A stretch of DNA of 64,000 nt from Paracoccus homiensis (GCF_900111675.1 NZ_FOHO01000002.1:62001-126000), one strand, 5' to 3'. Numbered from the stretch's first letter, positions 19,042 to 30,458 are shown. The notes: generated by a model not told the origin, from the sequence alone. Translations and numbers: made by a program.

Positions 19042-19797
19042 ATGCAGCCATTCCGCAAAGGTCGCCTTTCGGCGAGGCTGGCCGAAACGGCCGACGATCT
19101 GCAAGCCGCGCAGCGCCTGCGCTGGCTGTGCTTTGTCGCACGCACCGGGGTCGTCGATGACGGCACCGGGCTGGATGCAGACGCGCTGGACGCCGACTGC
19201 CTGCACATGATGATCGAGGATGCGGCCACCAGACAGCTGCTGTGCACCTATCGCTTTCTGCCGCTGGCCTGTGGGTCCGAAATCGCGCGTAGCTATTCCG
19301 CGCAGTTCTACAACCTGAAGGCCCTTGAATCCTTTGACGGCCCCATGGTCGAGATGGGCCGCTTCTGCATCCATCCCGAAACCCGCGACCCGACCGTGCT
19401 GCGTGTCGCATGGGCCGCCATGACCCGTTTCGTCGATGAGGCCGGGATCGAAATGCTGTTCGGCTGTTCCAGCTTTGTCGGCACCGAACCCGAGGCCCAT
19501 GCCGATGCCTTCGCCATGCTGAAGGAACGCCATCTGGCCCCGCGCCGCTGGTTGCCGCGGGTCAAGGCCCCAAAGGTGTTCCGATTCGCCCGTGCGCTGC
19601 GTCTGCGCAAACCCGATCCGAAACGCGCCATGGCCGCGATGCCGCCACTGTTGCGCAGCTATCTGGCGATGGGCGGCTGGGTCAGCGATCACGCGGTCGT
19701 CGATCCGGTGCTGCGAACCATGCATGTCTTTACCGGGGTCGAGATCCGCGCGATCCCCCCGGCGCGGCGCAGATTGTTGCAGGCCGCCTCGAACTGA
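19042..19797 (+). CDS. olsB: L-ornithine N(alpha)-acyltransferase OlsB-like (GNAT fold)
   Basis: The 251-residue protein resembles OlsB, which transfers a 3-hydroxyacyl group from ACP to ornithine to make lyso-ornithine lipid. It has the family pattern RWLCFVARTG near residue 28-37, a GNAT core (YSAQFYNLKAL; MGRFCIHPETR; MLFGCSSFVG) and a length near the usual 250-300. The partner OlsA acyltransferase, often adjacent, is absent here: the next gene is ureD. A related hemolysin-like acyltransferase is the alternative. Confidence 0.75.
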   Translation: MQPFRKGRLSARLAETADDLQAAQRLRWLCFVARTGVVDDGTGLDADALDADCLHMMIEDAATRQLLCTYRFLPLACGSEIARSYSAQFYNLKALESFDGPMVEMGRFCIHPETRDPTVLRVAWAAMTRFVDEAGIEMLFGCSSFVGTEPEAHADAFAMLKERHLAPRRWLPRVKAPKVFRFARALRLRKPDPKRAMAAMPPLLRSYLAMGGWVSDHAVVDPVLRTMHVFTGVEIRAIPPARRRLLQAASN

Positions 19798-19941
19798 GGT
19801 CTCGCCAATTCCACTTTTGCCCGCCGCTTGGGCAGCTTGCACCAGTATCGAGCAGTCATCATGCAGATGCCCGTTCTCCGTGCAGTTTCGCCACGCCGGT
19901 GCATTGACCCTGCCGCGCCATCGGCGCCCTGTGCCCTCATG

Positions 19942-20754
19942 TTCGACGCATCTGCCCCTTCCGTGACCATGCAGCGCAGCCAGGGTGCCGCGCATGTCGT
20001 CATGGGGCCGCGCGGGCTGATCGACCTGTCGCAGCGCGGCTCGGCCAAGGCGATGCTGCCGCGCATGACGGCGGGCCTGCCCGAGATCGTGTTCCTGAAC
20101 ACCTCGGGGGGGCTGGCATCGGGCGACAGGCTGGCCTTCGCGGTCGATCTGCGCCCCGGCACGCGTGCGCTGGCCACGACCCAGACCGCCGAACGCGCCT
20201 ATCGCGCGACGGACGACCCCGCGCAGGCGCAGGTGAGCCTGACCGTGGGCGCGGGTGGCTGGCTGGACTGGCTGCCGCAGGAAACCATCCTGTTCCACGG
20301 ATCGAAGCTGGACCGCCACACGCGGATCGACCTTGCGGGCGATGCGGGCTGCATGCTGCTGGAAACCGTGGTTCTTGGCCGCATCGCCATGGACGAGGTT
20401 CCCGCCCGCCTGCATCTGCGCGACCGCCGAGAGGTGTATCGCGACGGTCGCATCCTGCATCACGACGCGCTGGCCCTGGACGATGCGACCCTGCCGCGCC
20501 TTGCCGGACCCGCGCTGACCGGCACGGCCCGCGCGCTGGCGACGCTAGCCGTGATCGCGCCCCATGCGCCCGATCTTCTGACTCGCGCGCGCGACGTACT
20601 GAACGAACCCGGCGTGACGGGCGCGGCCAGCGCCCCGCCCGGTCGCCTGGTCATCCGCCTTCTGGCGCAGGGCGACTGGCCCCTGCGGCGGCAGGTGAAC
20701 CGCCTTCTGGGGGCGCTGCGCCCCGATCCCCTTCCCCGCATCTGGCAGGTCTGA
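19942..20754 (+). CDS. ureD: urease accessory protein UreD
   Basis: UreD (UreH) is the scaffold that binds apo-urease and recruits UreF-UreG for nickel insertion. At 19942 the product is 270 residues, near the family norm, with [11 protein letters not shown] and the WLPQETILF motif. No good ribosome site precedes any candidate start; ATGs at 19861 and 19828 would add 27 or 38 residues of non-family sequence, so 19942 is an inference. It is first in the ureDABCEFG run, 1 base before ureA. Confidence 0.9.
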   Translation, partial: FDASAPSVTMQRSQGAAHVVMGPRGLIDLSQRGSAKAMLPRMTAGLPEIVFLNTSGGLASGDRLAFAVDLRPGTRALATTQTAERAYRATDDPAQAQVSLTVGAGGWLDWLPQETILFHGSKLDRHTRIDLAGDAGCMLLETVVLGRIAMDEVPARLHLRDRREVYRDGRILHHDALALDDATLPRLAGPALTGTARALATLAVIAPHAPDLLTRARDVLNEPGVTGAASAPPGRLVIRLLAQGDWPLRRQVNRLLGALRPDPLPRIWQV

Positions 20755-20755
20755 C

Positions 20756-21067
20756 ATGAACCTTTCCCCCCGCGAGCGTGAAAAGCTGCTGGTCTCGGTC
20801 GCCGCGATGGTCGCCCGCAACCGCCTGTCGCGCGGCGTCAAGCTGAACCACCCCGAGGCCATCGCCCTCATCACCGATTTCGTGGTCGAGGGCGCGCGCG
20901 ACGGCCGCACCGTGGCCGACCTGATGCAGGCCGGTGCCCATGTGATCACCGCGGGCCAGTGCATGCCCGGCGTGCCCGCCATGATCGAATCGGTGCAGGT
21001 CGAGGCAACCTTTCCCGACGGCACCAAGCTGGTTACCGTCCATCATCCCATTCGAGAGGAGGACTGA
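20756..21067 (+). CDS. ureA: urease subunit gamma
   Basis: This 103-residue structural subunit has the family N-terminus [11 protein letters not shown], the [12 protein letters not shown] helix and the C-terminal [11 protein letters not shown]. It starts right after the ureD stop. It forms the (UreABC)3 trimer with the following ureB and ureC. Confidence 0.97.
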   Translation: MNLSPREREKLLVSVAAMVARNRLSRGVKLNHPEAIALITDFVVEGARDGRTVADLMQAGAHVITAGQCMPGVPAMIESVQVEATFPDGTKLVTVHHPIREED

Positions 21068-21244
21068 ATGAGAACCCTGATCGCCGCCGCCACCCTGCTG
21101 CCCACCGCCGCACTGGCCCATCCCGGCCACCACGAGGACGCGGACCCCACCCACCTGCTGACCCAGCCCGACCACCTTGGCACGCTGGCCCTGATCGTGG
21201 CGGCGGGCGTCGCCGCATGGGTGCTGCTGCGGGGCCGCTCGTGA
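21068..21244 (+). CDS. 58-residue exported/membrane peptide between ureA and ureB
   Basis: The gene starts at the base after the ureA stop, with GAGGAGG 6 bases upstream, and its TGA overlaps the ureB GTG. The product has a Sec-type signal (about 1-17, ending ALA), a His/Asp-rich segment ([12 protein letters not shown]), one membrane helix (about 37-54) and a short RGRS tail. The AHPGH start resembles HupE/UreJ, a nickel-related membrane family, but the rest of that protein is missing. It could be a small periplasmic metal-handling peptide tied to urease. That role is inference; translation is strongly supported by the two junctions. Confidence 0.8.
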   Translation: MRTLIAAATLLPTAALAHPGHHEDADPTHLLTQPDHLGTLALIVAAGVAAWVLLRGRS

Positions 21245-21546
21245 TCCCGGGCGAGCTCCTGCCCGCCGAGGGCACGATCACCCTCAACGAGGGGCGGGAC
21301 GAGATCGCGCTGATGGTCGCCAATACCGGCGACCGTCCCATCCAGGTCGGCAGCCACTACCACTTTGCCGAGACCAATCCCGGCCTGCGCTTCGACCGCG
21401 ATGCCGCGCGCGGCATGCGCCTGTCGATCCCGGCGGGCACCGCCGTCCGGTTCGAGCCCGGCCAATCGCGGGAAATCCGCCTGATCCCCCTTGCCGGCGC
21501 GCGCGTCGTGCAGGGTTTCCGCCAAGACATCATGGGGGCGCTGTAA
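21241..21546 (+). CDS. ureB: urease subunit beta
   Basis: This 101-residue subunit begins at a GTG that overlaps the stop of the small upstream gene (GTGA). It shows the family motifs IPGE at the N-terminus, [11 protein letters not shown] and the C-terminal GFRQDIMG. The ureB frame remains open upstream, but no start there would give the family N-terminus. Confidence 0.96.
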   Translation: MIPGELLPAEGTITLNEGRDEIALMVANTGDRPIQVGSHYHFAETNPGLRFDRDAARGMRLSIPAGTAVRFEPGQSREIRLIPLAGARVVQGFRQDIMGAL

Positions 21547-21548
21547 CC

Positions 21549-23237
<1,689 letters not shown>

Positions 23238-23245
23238 GGTTCGCC

Positions 23246-23752
23246 ATGACCCTTCACTGCCACAGCATCATCCGCAACGCCCAAGGCCCCTTCGCCGCGG
23301 AAATCGCGCTGGATTACGAATCCCGCCTGCTGCGCCGCAAGCGGCTGACCAGCGCGGCGGGCGATTTCATGCTGGACCTGCCCGAGGTCGTCAGCGTCGA
23401 GGATGGCGATGCCTTCGCCCTGTCCGACGGGCGGCTGGTCGTCATGCGCGCGGCCCCCGAACCCGTGCTGGTCGTGACCGGCGATCTGGCGCGGCTGGCA
23501 TGGCATGTCGGCAACCGCCACACCCCCTGCCGGATCGAGGCCGACCGCCTGATCATCCGTCAGGACCACGTGCTGGAGGCGATGCTGCGCCAGCTGGGCG
23601 CGACGGTCGAACGCGCCGAACTGCCCTTCAGCCCGGAAGGCGGCGCCTATGGCCACGGTCGCACCTTCGGGCACGATCACGGGCACGATCACGGCCATTC
23701 GCATGACCACGGGCATTCGCACGGCCATGACCACCATCACGAACACGCCTGA
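23246..23752 (+). CDS. ureE: urease accessory protein UreE with His-rich tail
   Basis: UreE delivers nickel to the UreG-UreF-UreD complex. The 168-residue protein has the UreE N-terminal domain, the metal-binding GNRHTPC motif in the central domain and a C-terminal tail of alternating His with Asp/Gly/Ser, about 15 histidines in the last 33 residues. Such tails store nickel. The start has GAGG upstream. The end of the tail overlaps the ureF start by 26 bases. Confidence 0.95.
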   Translation: MTLHCHSIIRNAQGPFAAEIALDYESRLLRRKRLTSAAGDFMLDLPEVVSVEDGDAFALSDGRLVVMRAAPEPVLVVTGDLARLAWHVGNRHTPCRIEADRLIIRQDHVLEAMLRQLGATVERAELPFSPEGGAYGHGRTFGHDHGHDHGHSHDHGHSHGHDHHHEHA

Positions 23753-24374
23753 GGCCGCCCGCCTGCGGCTGGCGCAATACCTGTCGCCCGCCTTCCCGGT
23801 GGGTGGCTTCGCCTGGTCGCAGGGCCTGGAATATGCGATGGATCAGGGCATCGTGACGCGCGCGACCCTGCCCGCATGGCTGGCCGACTGGCTGGATCAC
23901 GGCGCGGGCTGGACCGATGCCGTGATGGTCGCGCTGGCCCTGCGCGATGCCGGTCCCGAACCGGACGACCTGGCCCGCGCGGCCTGCCCGTCCTCGCAGC
24001 GGCTGGCCGAGACGGTGGAACAGGGCACGGCCTTTGCCGCCAACATCGCCGCGCTGACGGGGGACGCCGCCGCCCCCGCCACCCTGCCCGTCGCCTTCGG
24101 TCGCGCCTGCGCCGACATGCCCCTGCCCGCGCCCGAGATCATCGCGGCCTTCCTGCAGGCGCAGGCCGCCGCGCTGATCAGCGCCGCCGTGCGGTTCCTG
24201 CCGCTTGGCCCCATGCAGGGGCAGGCGATGCTGATCGGCCTGCAACCCGCGATCCTTGCCTGCGCCGCCCGTGCCGCCACCGCGACGCGCGACGACCTGC
24301 ACAGCGCCGCATGGGGGGCCGACATCGCCGCCATGCGCCACGAAACCATGACCACGAGGATCTTCCGATCATGA
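23727..24374 (+). CDS. ureF: urease accessory protein UreF
   Basis: UreF bridges UreD-urease and the UreG GTPase. The 215-residue protein has the family pattern [18 protein letters not shown] near the N-terminus. I place the start at 23727, inside the ureE tail; an earlier in-frame ATG at 23649 would add a low-complexity segment that is only the other reading frame of the His tail. The stop overlaps the ureG ATG (ATGA). Confidence 0.93.
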   Translation: MTTITNTPEAARLRLAQYLSPAFPVGGFAWSQGLEYAMDQGIVTRATLPAWLADWLDHGAGWTDAVMVALALRDAGPEPDDLARAACPSSQRLAETVEQGTAFAANIAALTGDAAAPATLPVAFGRACADMPLPAPEIIAAFLQAQAAALISAAVRFLPLGPMQGQAMLIGLQPAILACAARAATATRDDLHSAAWGADIAAMRHETMTTRIFRS

Positions 24375-25009
24375 GCCCGAACGCCCCCCCGAACCACGGT
24401 CCCCTGCGCGTCGGCATCGGCGGCCCCGTCGGCGCGGGCAAGACCACCCTGACCGAGCAGCTGGCCCGCGCCCTTGCGCCCCGCCTGTCGATGGCGGTCG
24501 TGACCAACGACATCTATACCCGCGAGGATGCCGAGGCGCTGATGCGCGCGCAGGTCCTGCCCGCAGACCGCATCCGGGGTGTCGAAACCGGCGGCTGCCC
24601 GCATACCGCCATCCGCGAGGATGCCAGCATCAACCTGGCCGCCATCGCCGATCTGAACGCGGCTATTCCCGACCTGGAACTGGTGCTGATCGAGTCGGGC
24701 GGCGACAACCTGGCCGCGACCTTCAGTCCCGAACTGGCCGATCTGACGATCTATGTCATCGACACGGCCGCCGGGCAGGACATCCCGCGCAAGCGGGGAC
24801 CGGGGCTGGCGCGGTCCGACCTTCTGGTGGTGAACAAGACCGACCTGGCCCCGCATGTCGGCGTGGATGCCGCGCTGCTGGAAAAAGATGCGCGCGCCTC
24901 GCGCGGTGCGCGTCCGGTGATCATGGCCGCGTTGCGCCACGGCACCGGCGTCGATCAGATCGTCGATTTCCTGATCCGCGAAGGCGGACTGACCCCGCAG
25001 GCGGCCTGA
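24371..25009 (+). CDS. ureG: urease accessory GTPase UreG
   Basis: UreG supplies GTP-dependent nickel insertion. The 212-residue protein has the P-loop [13 protein letters not shown], the nickel/zinc-binding CPH motif in [13 protein letters not shown], the ESGGDNL motif and NKTD specificity motif. It is the last of the urease genes; the urea transporter operon starts about 195 bases downstream. Confidence 0.97.
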   Translation: MSPNAPPNHGPLRVGIGGPVGAGKTTLTEQLARALAPRLSMAVVTNDIYTREDAEALMRAQVLPADRIRGVETGGCPHTAIREDASINLAAIADLNAAIPDLELVLIESGGDNLAATFSPELADLTIYVIDTAAGQDIPRKRGPGLARSDLLVVNKTDLAPHVGVDAALLEKDARASRGARPVIMAALRHGTGVDQIVDFLIREGGLTPQAA

Positions 25010-25204
25010 AACTGCCCGCGCGGCAGGCAGTGGCGTCCCTACCTGCCCAGCATCGCACCACTGCCAAAGGACGCCGCGCGAAACCTGCCCGAATCCTGTT
25101 CAGCATCACCATTTCGTCATTTTCTGCATCTGCGAAGGCAACGACCTTCCCGAAAATCACAACAGGGACCCCGGCCAATGCGTCGTGCGGAAAGGGTGAT
25201 GATA

Positions 25205-26485
25205 ATGACCAAATTCACGAAGATTCTGATGATGACCAGCGCCATGGCGATGGCCGGCGCGGCCCATGCGCAGGACGGCGAACCGATCAAGATCGGCGTC
25301 CTGCATTCGCTGTCGGGCACGATGGCGATTTCGGAAACGACGCTGAAGGACACCGTGCTGATGATGGTGGAACAGCAGAACGCCAAGGGCGGCGTGCTTG
25401 GCCGCCCGCTGGAAGCCGTGGTCGTCGATCCTGCATCCGACTGGCCGCTGTTTGCCGAAAAGGCGCGCGAACTGCTGACCGTCAGCGAGGTCGACGCGAT
25501 CTTCGGCTGCTGGACCAGTGTCAGCCGCAAATCCGTGTTGCCGGTGATCGAGGAACTGAACGGCCTGCTGTTCTATCCCGTGCAATACGAGGGCGAGGAA
25601 TCCTCGAAGAACGTGATCTATACCGGTGCCGCCCCGAACCAGCAGGCGATCCCGGCAGTCGATTACATGGCCGAGGAACTGGGCGTCGAGAAATGGGCGC
25701 TGCTGGGCACCGACTATGTCTATCCGCGTACCACGAACAACATTCTGGAAAGCTATCTGAAGGAAAACGGGCTGGCCGAGGACGAGATCTTCGTCAACTA
25801 CACCCCCTTCGGCCACAGCGACTGGTCCAAGATCGTGGCCGATGTCGTGGCGCTTGGCGCCGATGGCAAGAAGGTCGGCGTCGTGTCCACCATCAATGGC
25901 GATGCCAATGTGGGTTTCTACAAGGAATTGGCGGCGGCGGGCGTCAGCGCCGATGACATCCCGGTCATGGCCTTCTCGGTCGGGGAAGAGGAACTGTCCG
26001 GTCTGGATACTGCGAACCTTGTCGGCCACCTGGCGGCATGGAACTATTTCCAGACGGCCGAGTCGGATGAAAACACCGCCTTCATCGAGGAATGGCAGAA
26101 ATTCACCGATGAAAGCCGCGTGACCAACGACCCGATGGAGGCGACGATGATCGGCTTCAACGCATGGGTCGCGGCGGTCGAAAAGGCCGGCACGACCGAT
26201 GTCGATCCGGTTCTGGACGCCATCGTCGGCGTCGAGGTGCCCAACCTGACCGGCGGCACCGCGCAGGTCCTGCCCAACCACCACCTGACCAAGCCCGTCC
26301 TGATCGGTGAAATCCGCGAGGACGGCCAGTTCGACATTGTCAGCCAGACCGAACCGGTGCCCGGTGACGCATGGACCGATTTCCTGCCCGAATCCGCCGT
26401 TCTGGACGCCGATTGGCCGGGCAAGGACTGCGGCATGTACAACACCGAAACCGAAAGCTGCGTGCAGGTTCAGTCGAATTACTGA
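25205..26485 (+). CDS. urtA: urea ABC transporter substrate-binding protein
   Basis: UrtA is the periplasmic urea-binding protein of the Urt ABC system. The 426-residue product has a signal peptide (about 1-23, ending AHAQ) and then the UrtA N-terminus IKIGVLHSLSGTMAISE, with the family's TSVSRKSVLPVIEELNGLLFYPVQYEG stretch (described by its VSRKSVLPVIE core). GGAAAGG precedes ATGs at 25199 and 25205; the latter has normal spacing. The neighbouring urease strongly supports urea as substrate. Confidence 0.95.
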   Translation: MTKFTKILMMTSAMAMAGAAHAQDGEPIKIGVLHSLSGTMAISETTLKDTVLMMVEQQNAKGGVLGRPLEAVVVDPASDWPLFAEKARELLTVSEVDAIFGCWTSVSRKSVLPVIEELNGLLFYPVQYEGEESSKNVIYTGAAPNQQAIPAVDYMAEELGVEKWALLGTDYVYPRTTNNILESYLKENGLAEDEIFVNYTPFGHSDWSKIVADVVALGADGKKVGVVSTINGDANVGFYKELAAAGVSADDIPVMAFSVGEEELSGLDTANLVGHLAAWNYFQTAESDENTAFIEEWQKFTDESRVTNDPMEATMIGFNAWVAAVEKAGTTDVDPVLDAIVGVEVPNLTGGTAQVLPNHHLTKPVLIGEIREDGQFDIVSQTEPVPGDAWTDFLPESAVLDADWPGKDCGMYNTETESCVQVQSNY

Positions 26486-26548
26486 TCCCGCGCGACCCGA
26501 AGGGGCGGCCCCGCCCCTTCGCCTTTTCCCTGTTGGAAAGACGCTGAC

Positions 26549-28483
26549 GTGACCCATGCGACCCGCCCGCTGATCGCGGCCCTTGTGGCCTTCCTTCTGC
26601 TGATCCCGGCCTTGCCCGCCCATGCCAATGACGCGCTGCGGGCCGTTGTGGCGCAGAACATGGATCAGATCGAAAAGCCGTCGCGGCGGACGGTCGGCCC
26701 GCTGATCGACCAGATCGCCGCGACCGGGGCCGAAGGCGTGGCCCTGCTGGGCGCCTGGGCGGATCGGCGGCTGGGCCTTTCCACGGATGGGCGCGTCCTG
26801 ATCGTGGATGGCGACATCGTGACGGATGCCGTCACCGGTGCGCCGGTGCCCGGTGCCGACCCCAAGATGCTGCGCCCCAATTCCGGCGTGCGCGGGGTGA
26901 TCGAATCGGCGCTGGTCGCCAGCCAGATTTCCGACCCCGACCCCGCCATCCGCAGCGCCGCACTGGAAAGCATCGCCCGGTCGGGGACGGCGGATCATCT
27001 GGCCGCACTGACCGCCGCAGCGGCCGATCCAGACCCGACCCTGCAGGCGCGGCGCGACCGGCTGCGGACCCTGCTGACGATCCAGCATGACGACGATTCC
27101 GCCACCCGGATCGCGGCCATCGAATCGCTTGGCGGGGATGTCGGGCTTGATTTTCGCGCAGTGCTGAACCCGCTGCTGAGCACGCGTCAGATCGCCGCGA
27201 CCGCCCCGCCCGAAGGCGCGAATATCGCGCGTGAACTGTCCCCCGGCGACGACGCGCTGTCCCGCAACGCGGCCTATGATCTGCTGAAGGCGCAGGGCAT
27301 CGCCCAGCCGCGCCTGACCGCGGACGCGCAACGCGATGCGCTTGCCGCGCATATCGCGGATGGCGCGGTCGGCGGCATTCCGGTCGCTGATCTGTCCGAC
27401 CCCGCCGCCCGCGACCGCGCCTACAAGGCGCTGGAGGCCACCGGTCAGGTCACCCCCGCCGCGACCGAGGCCGAGGCGCAGGCCGCCATCGACGCCCATC
27501 GTTTCTACGAAGTCTATGCCGAACCCGACAGCGCCGTCACCGATGCCGCCACCGCCGCCCAACGCAGCGCGCAGACGCGCCTGCTGGCGATGCGGGGCGT
27601 CGATCTGGGACTGGACGCGCTGTCGCTGGCCTCGATCTATTTCCTGGCGGCGATCGGGCTGGCGATCACCTTTGGCGTGATGGGCGTGATCAACATGGCC
27701 CATGGCGAATTCATCATGATGGGTGCCTATACCGGCTATGTCGTGCAGGGGCTGATCAGCGACCGCACGCTGTCGCTGATCGTGGCGCTGCCCGCGGCCT
27801 TTGCGGTGACCTTCATCGCCGGGGTCGCGCTGTACCGTCTGGTGATCCGGCATCTGGCGAAACGCCCGCTGGAAACGCTGTTGGCGACCTTCGGCGTGTC
27901 GATCGCGCTGCAACAGCTGGCCAAGAACATCTTCGGCACGCAGGCCCGCCCGCTGACCGCGCCCGGCTGGTTGGAGGGCGCGATCACGGTAAACGACGTC
28001 ATCTCGATCAGCACGATCCGGGTGGCGATCTTCGTGTTGGCAGTGCTGTTTCTGGGCCTGTTCCTGTTCATCATGAAGCGCACCCGGCTGGGGCTGGAGG
28101 TGCGGGCCGTGACCCAGAACCCCGGCATGGCGGCATCCATGGGCATCAACCCCGACCGCATCGCGATGATGACCTTTGGCCTTGGGTCGGGCATCGCCGG
28201 GATCGCGGGCGTCGCCATCGGGCTGTTCGCGCAGGTCACGTCCGAACTGGGCCAGCAATATATCGTCCAAAGCTTCATGACCGTGGTCGTGGGCGGCGTC
28301 GGCAATATCTGGGGCACCCTTGCCGGGGCGGGGCTGATCGGCGTGCTGTCGAAGGTGATCGAAAGCTTCAACCCCTCGAACACGCTGGCGGCGCAGACCT
28401 TCATGATCCTGTTCATCGTGATCTTCATCCAGTTCCGGCCGCGCGGGATCATCCCGCAGCGTGGCCGCGCAGCCGAGGCCTGA
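26549..28483 (+). CDS. urtB: urea ABC transporter permease UrtB
   Basis: This 644-residue permease starts at GTG (GGAAAG upstream). It has an N-terminal signal-like helix (ending AHA at about 27), then a long soluble region (about 30-345) with helical repeats, and a C-terminal LivH-type permease domain from about 350 with NMAHGEFIMMGAY and the ABC-coupling loop near RAVTQNPGMAASMGI. The soluble N-terminal region is a known feature of UrtB and distinguishes it from amino-acid LivH proteins. Confidence 0.95.
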   Translation: MTHATRPLIAALVAFLLLIPALPAHANDALRAVVAQNMDQIEKPSRRTVGPLIDQIAATGAEGVALLGAWADRRLGLSTDGRVLIVDGDIVTDAVTGAPVPGADPKMLRPNSGVRGVIESALVASQISDPDPAIRSAALESIARSGTADHLAALTAAAADPDPTLQARRDRLRTLLTIQHDDDSATRIAAIESLGGDVGLDFRAVLNPLLSTRQIAATAPPEGANIARELSPGDDALSRNAAYDLLKAQGIAQPRLTADAQRDALAAHIADGAVGGIPVADLSDPAARDRAYKALEATGQVTPAATEAEAQAAIDAHRFYEVYAEPDSAVTDAATAAQRSAQTRLLAMRGVDLGLDALSLASIYFLAAIGLAITFGVMGVINMAHGEFIMMGAYTGYVVQGLISDRTLSLIVALPAAFAVTFIAGVALYRLVIRHLAKRPLETLLATFGVSIALQQLAKNIFGTQARPLTAPGWLEGAITVNDVISISTIRVAIFVLAVLFLGLFLFIMKRTRLGLEVRAVTQNPGMAASMGINPDRIAMMTFGLGSGIAGIAGVAIGLFAQVTSELGQQYIVQSFMTVVVGGVGNIWGTLAGAGLIGVLSKVIESFNPSNTLAAQTFMILFIVIFIQFRPRGIIPQRGRAAEA

Positions 28484-28484
28484 C

Positions 28485-29720
28485 ATGACCCGCAAACCCC
28501 TGATCCTGCGCAACCCCTCGATCCTGATCGTGCTGGCGGTTCTGGCCGGCTTCACCCTGACCGTCACCCTTCTCAGCCAGGCCTATGGCAGCGGGGTGAT
28601 CCCCACCTCGATGATCAAGGTTCTGGGCAAGACGCTGTGCCTTGCGCTGGCTGCCGTGGCGATGGATCTGGTCTGGGGCTATCTGGGCATTCTCAGCCTT
28701 GGTCAGATGGCGTTCTTCGCGCTTGGCGGGTACATGATCGGCCAGTGGCTGATGTATGCGCGGACAGAGGCCATCGTGGCCGCGTCCATGGCGCAGAACC
28801 CGATCCCGCCCACCCCGGCAGAACTTCAGACCGGCGTAGCCAACCAGATATTCGGCGTGGTCGGATCCTCGGACCTGCCCTTGGTCTGGAGCTTTGCGCA
28901 TTCCCTGCCGATTCAGCTTGCGCTGGTGGTGCTGGTACCGGGGGTCTTGGCGCTGGTCTTTGGCTGGCTGGCCTTCCGCAGCCGGGTGAACGGGGTCTAT
29001 CTGTCGATCCTGACACAGGCGATGACGCTGGCGCTGGCGCTGTGGCTGTTTCAGAACGACAGCGGCTTTCGCGGCAATAACGGGCTGTCGGGCCTGCAGA
29101 ACATCCCCGGTCTGGAAGGCGTCGGACAGGCGCGGCTGTCGGTCTGGTTCCTGTGGGCCTCGGCCCTTGCGCTGGGGGTGGCCTATCTGCTGGCGGCCTG
29201 GGTGATCAGCGGCAAGTTCGGCAGCGTCGTCCGGGCGATCCGCGACGACGAAACCCGCGTGCGGTTTCTTGGCTATCCGGTCGAAGGGTTCAAGCTGGCG
29301 GTCTTTACGCTGGCCGCGATGATGACCGCGATTGCGGGCGCGCTGTATTACCCGCAGGCAGGCATCATCAACCCGGCCGAGCTGGCGCCCATCGCCTCGA
29401 TCTATCTGGCGGTCTGGGTGGCGATCGGCGGACGCGGGCGGCTTTATGGCGCGATCATCGGCGCGGTTGTCGTGTCGCTGTTGTCCAGCTGGTTCACCGG
29501 CGGACGTGCCCCCGCGATCGAGCTGCCCTTCTACAGCGTGAACTGGGTTGATTGGTGGCAGGTCCTGCTGGGCGTGGCCTTCGTGCTGGTGACGCTGTTC
29601 GCGCCGCGCGGCATCGCCGGGATCGTCGACTGGCTGGGCGGCGTCATGCCGCCACGCCGTCACGGGCGCGATCTGGGCCCCGATCAGGGTGCCTTGCAGG
29701 AACAGGAGGCCAAGGCATGA
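28485..29720 (+). CDS. urtC: urea ABC transporter permease UrtC
   Basis: The 411-residue LivM-type permease has about ten helices and the coupling motif RAIRDDETRVRFLGYPV. It begins 1 base after the urtB stop and its TGA overlaps the urtD ATG (ATGA). With UrtB it forms the membrane channel for urea. Confidence 0.95.
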   Translation: MTRKPLILRNPSILIVLAVLAGFTLTVTLLSQAYGSGVIPTSMIKVLGKTLCLALAAVAMDLVWGYLGILSLGQMAFFALGGYMIGQWLMYARTEAIVAASMAQNPIPPTPAELQTGVANQIFGVVGSSDLPLVWSFAHSLPIQLALVVLVPGVLALVFGWLAFRSRVNGVYLSILTQAMTLALALWLFQNDSGFRGNNGLSGLQNIPGLEGVGQARLSVWFLWASALALGVAYLLAAWVISGKFGSVVRAIRDDETRVRFLGYPVEGFKLAVFTLAAMMTAIAGALYYPQAGIINPAELAPIASIYLAVWVAIGGRGRLYGAIIGAVVVSLLSSWFTGGRAPAIELPFYSVNWVDWWQVLLGVAFVLVTLFAPRGIAGIVDWLGGVMPPRRHGRDLGPDQGALQEQEAKA

Positions 29721-30457
29721 GCGCGCTTCTGGAAGTGGACGGGATCTCGGTCAGTTTCGACGGGTTCAAGGCGATCAACGGGCTGTCCTTCAGCATCGGC
29801 GCTGCGGAATTGCGCGCGGTGATCGGCCCCAATGGCGCCGGCAAGACCACCTTCATGGATATCGTCACCGGCAAGACCCGCCCCGACGAGGGCCGCGTGC
29901 TGTGGGGCGAAACCTCGACCTCGCTGCTGAAGCTGAACGAGGCGCAGATCGCCCGCGCGGGGATCGGCCGCAAGTTTCAGCGCCCCACCGTGTTCGAGGA
30001 TCAAAGCGTCGCCGACAATCTGACCATGGCGCTGCGTGCCAATCGCGGTCCCTTCGCGGTGCTGTTCTGGAAGCCCACCCGCGACACCGCCCGCCGCGTC
30101 GCCGAACTGGCCGACGAGGTCGGGCTGGCCGATCAGACCGACCGCAGGGCGGGCGAACTGAGCCACGGCCAGAAGCAATGGCTGGAAATCGGCATGCTGC
30201 TGGCGCAGGAACCGCGGCTTCTGCTGGTCGATGAACCCGCCGCGGGAATGACGCTGGCCGAACGTGAACAGACCACGACCCTGCTGAAACGTCTGGCGCA
30301 GACGCGGGCGGTCGTGGTCGTCGAACATGACATGGATTTTGTGCGCAGGCTGGATTGCAAGGTGACCGTGCTGCATCAGGGCGCGGTTCTGGCCGAGGGG
30401 TCACTGGACCATGTGACCCGAAATCCCGACGTGATCGAAGTCTATCTGGGGCGCTGA
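29717..30457 (+). CDS. urtD: urea ABC transporter ATPase UrtD
   Basis: This 246-residue ATPase has Walker A GPNGAGKTT, the signature region ELSHGQKQWLEIGMLLAQ and Walker B LLLVDEPAAGM, the LivG type. The start at 29717 overlaps the urtC stop by 4 bases. It powers urea uptake together with UrtE. Confidence 0.96.
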   Translation: MSALLEVDGISVSFDGFKAINGLSFSIGAAELRAVIGPNGAGKTTFMDIVTGKTRPDEGRVLWGETSTSLLKLNEAQIARAGIGRKFQRPTVFEDQSVADNLTMALRANRGPFAVLFWKPTRDTARRVAELADEVGLADQTDRRAGELSHGQKQWLEIGMLLAQEPRLLLVDEPAAGMTLAEREQTTTLLKRLAQTRAVVVVEHDMDFVRRLDCKVTVLHQGAVLAEGSLDHVTRNPDVIEVYLGR

Positions 30458-30458
30458 G

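Noticed and set aside
19828..19941. Upstream start codons for ureD at 19828 and 19861
   Set aside because: Neither has a ribosome site and the added residues do not look like the family N-terminus. They are mentioned only because the chosen start also lacks a clear site.
23652..23750. Short repeat array in the ureE tail as a possible CRISPR or tandem repeat locus
   Set aside because: The repeat is simply the codon pattern of the His-rich protein tail; there are no spacers.
25010..25204. Possible sigma-54 promoter upstream of urtA (TGGC...TGC near 25031)
   Set aside because: The spacing between the GG and GC elements is one base too long and the -24 block is poor. Nitrogen control is plausible biologically, but this site does not support it.
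25157..28567. An open frame of over 1,100 codons on the minus strand across urtA and urtB
   Set aside because: No motifs, Arg/His/Gln-biased composition, and it crosses two well-supported genes and their intergenic region. Typical GC-rich shadow frame.
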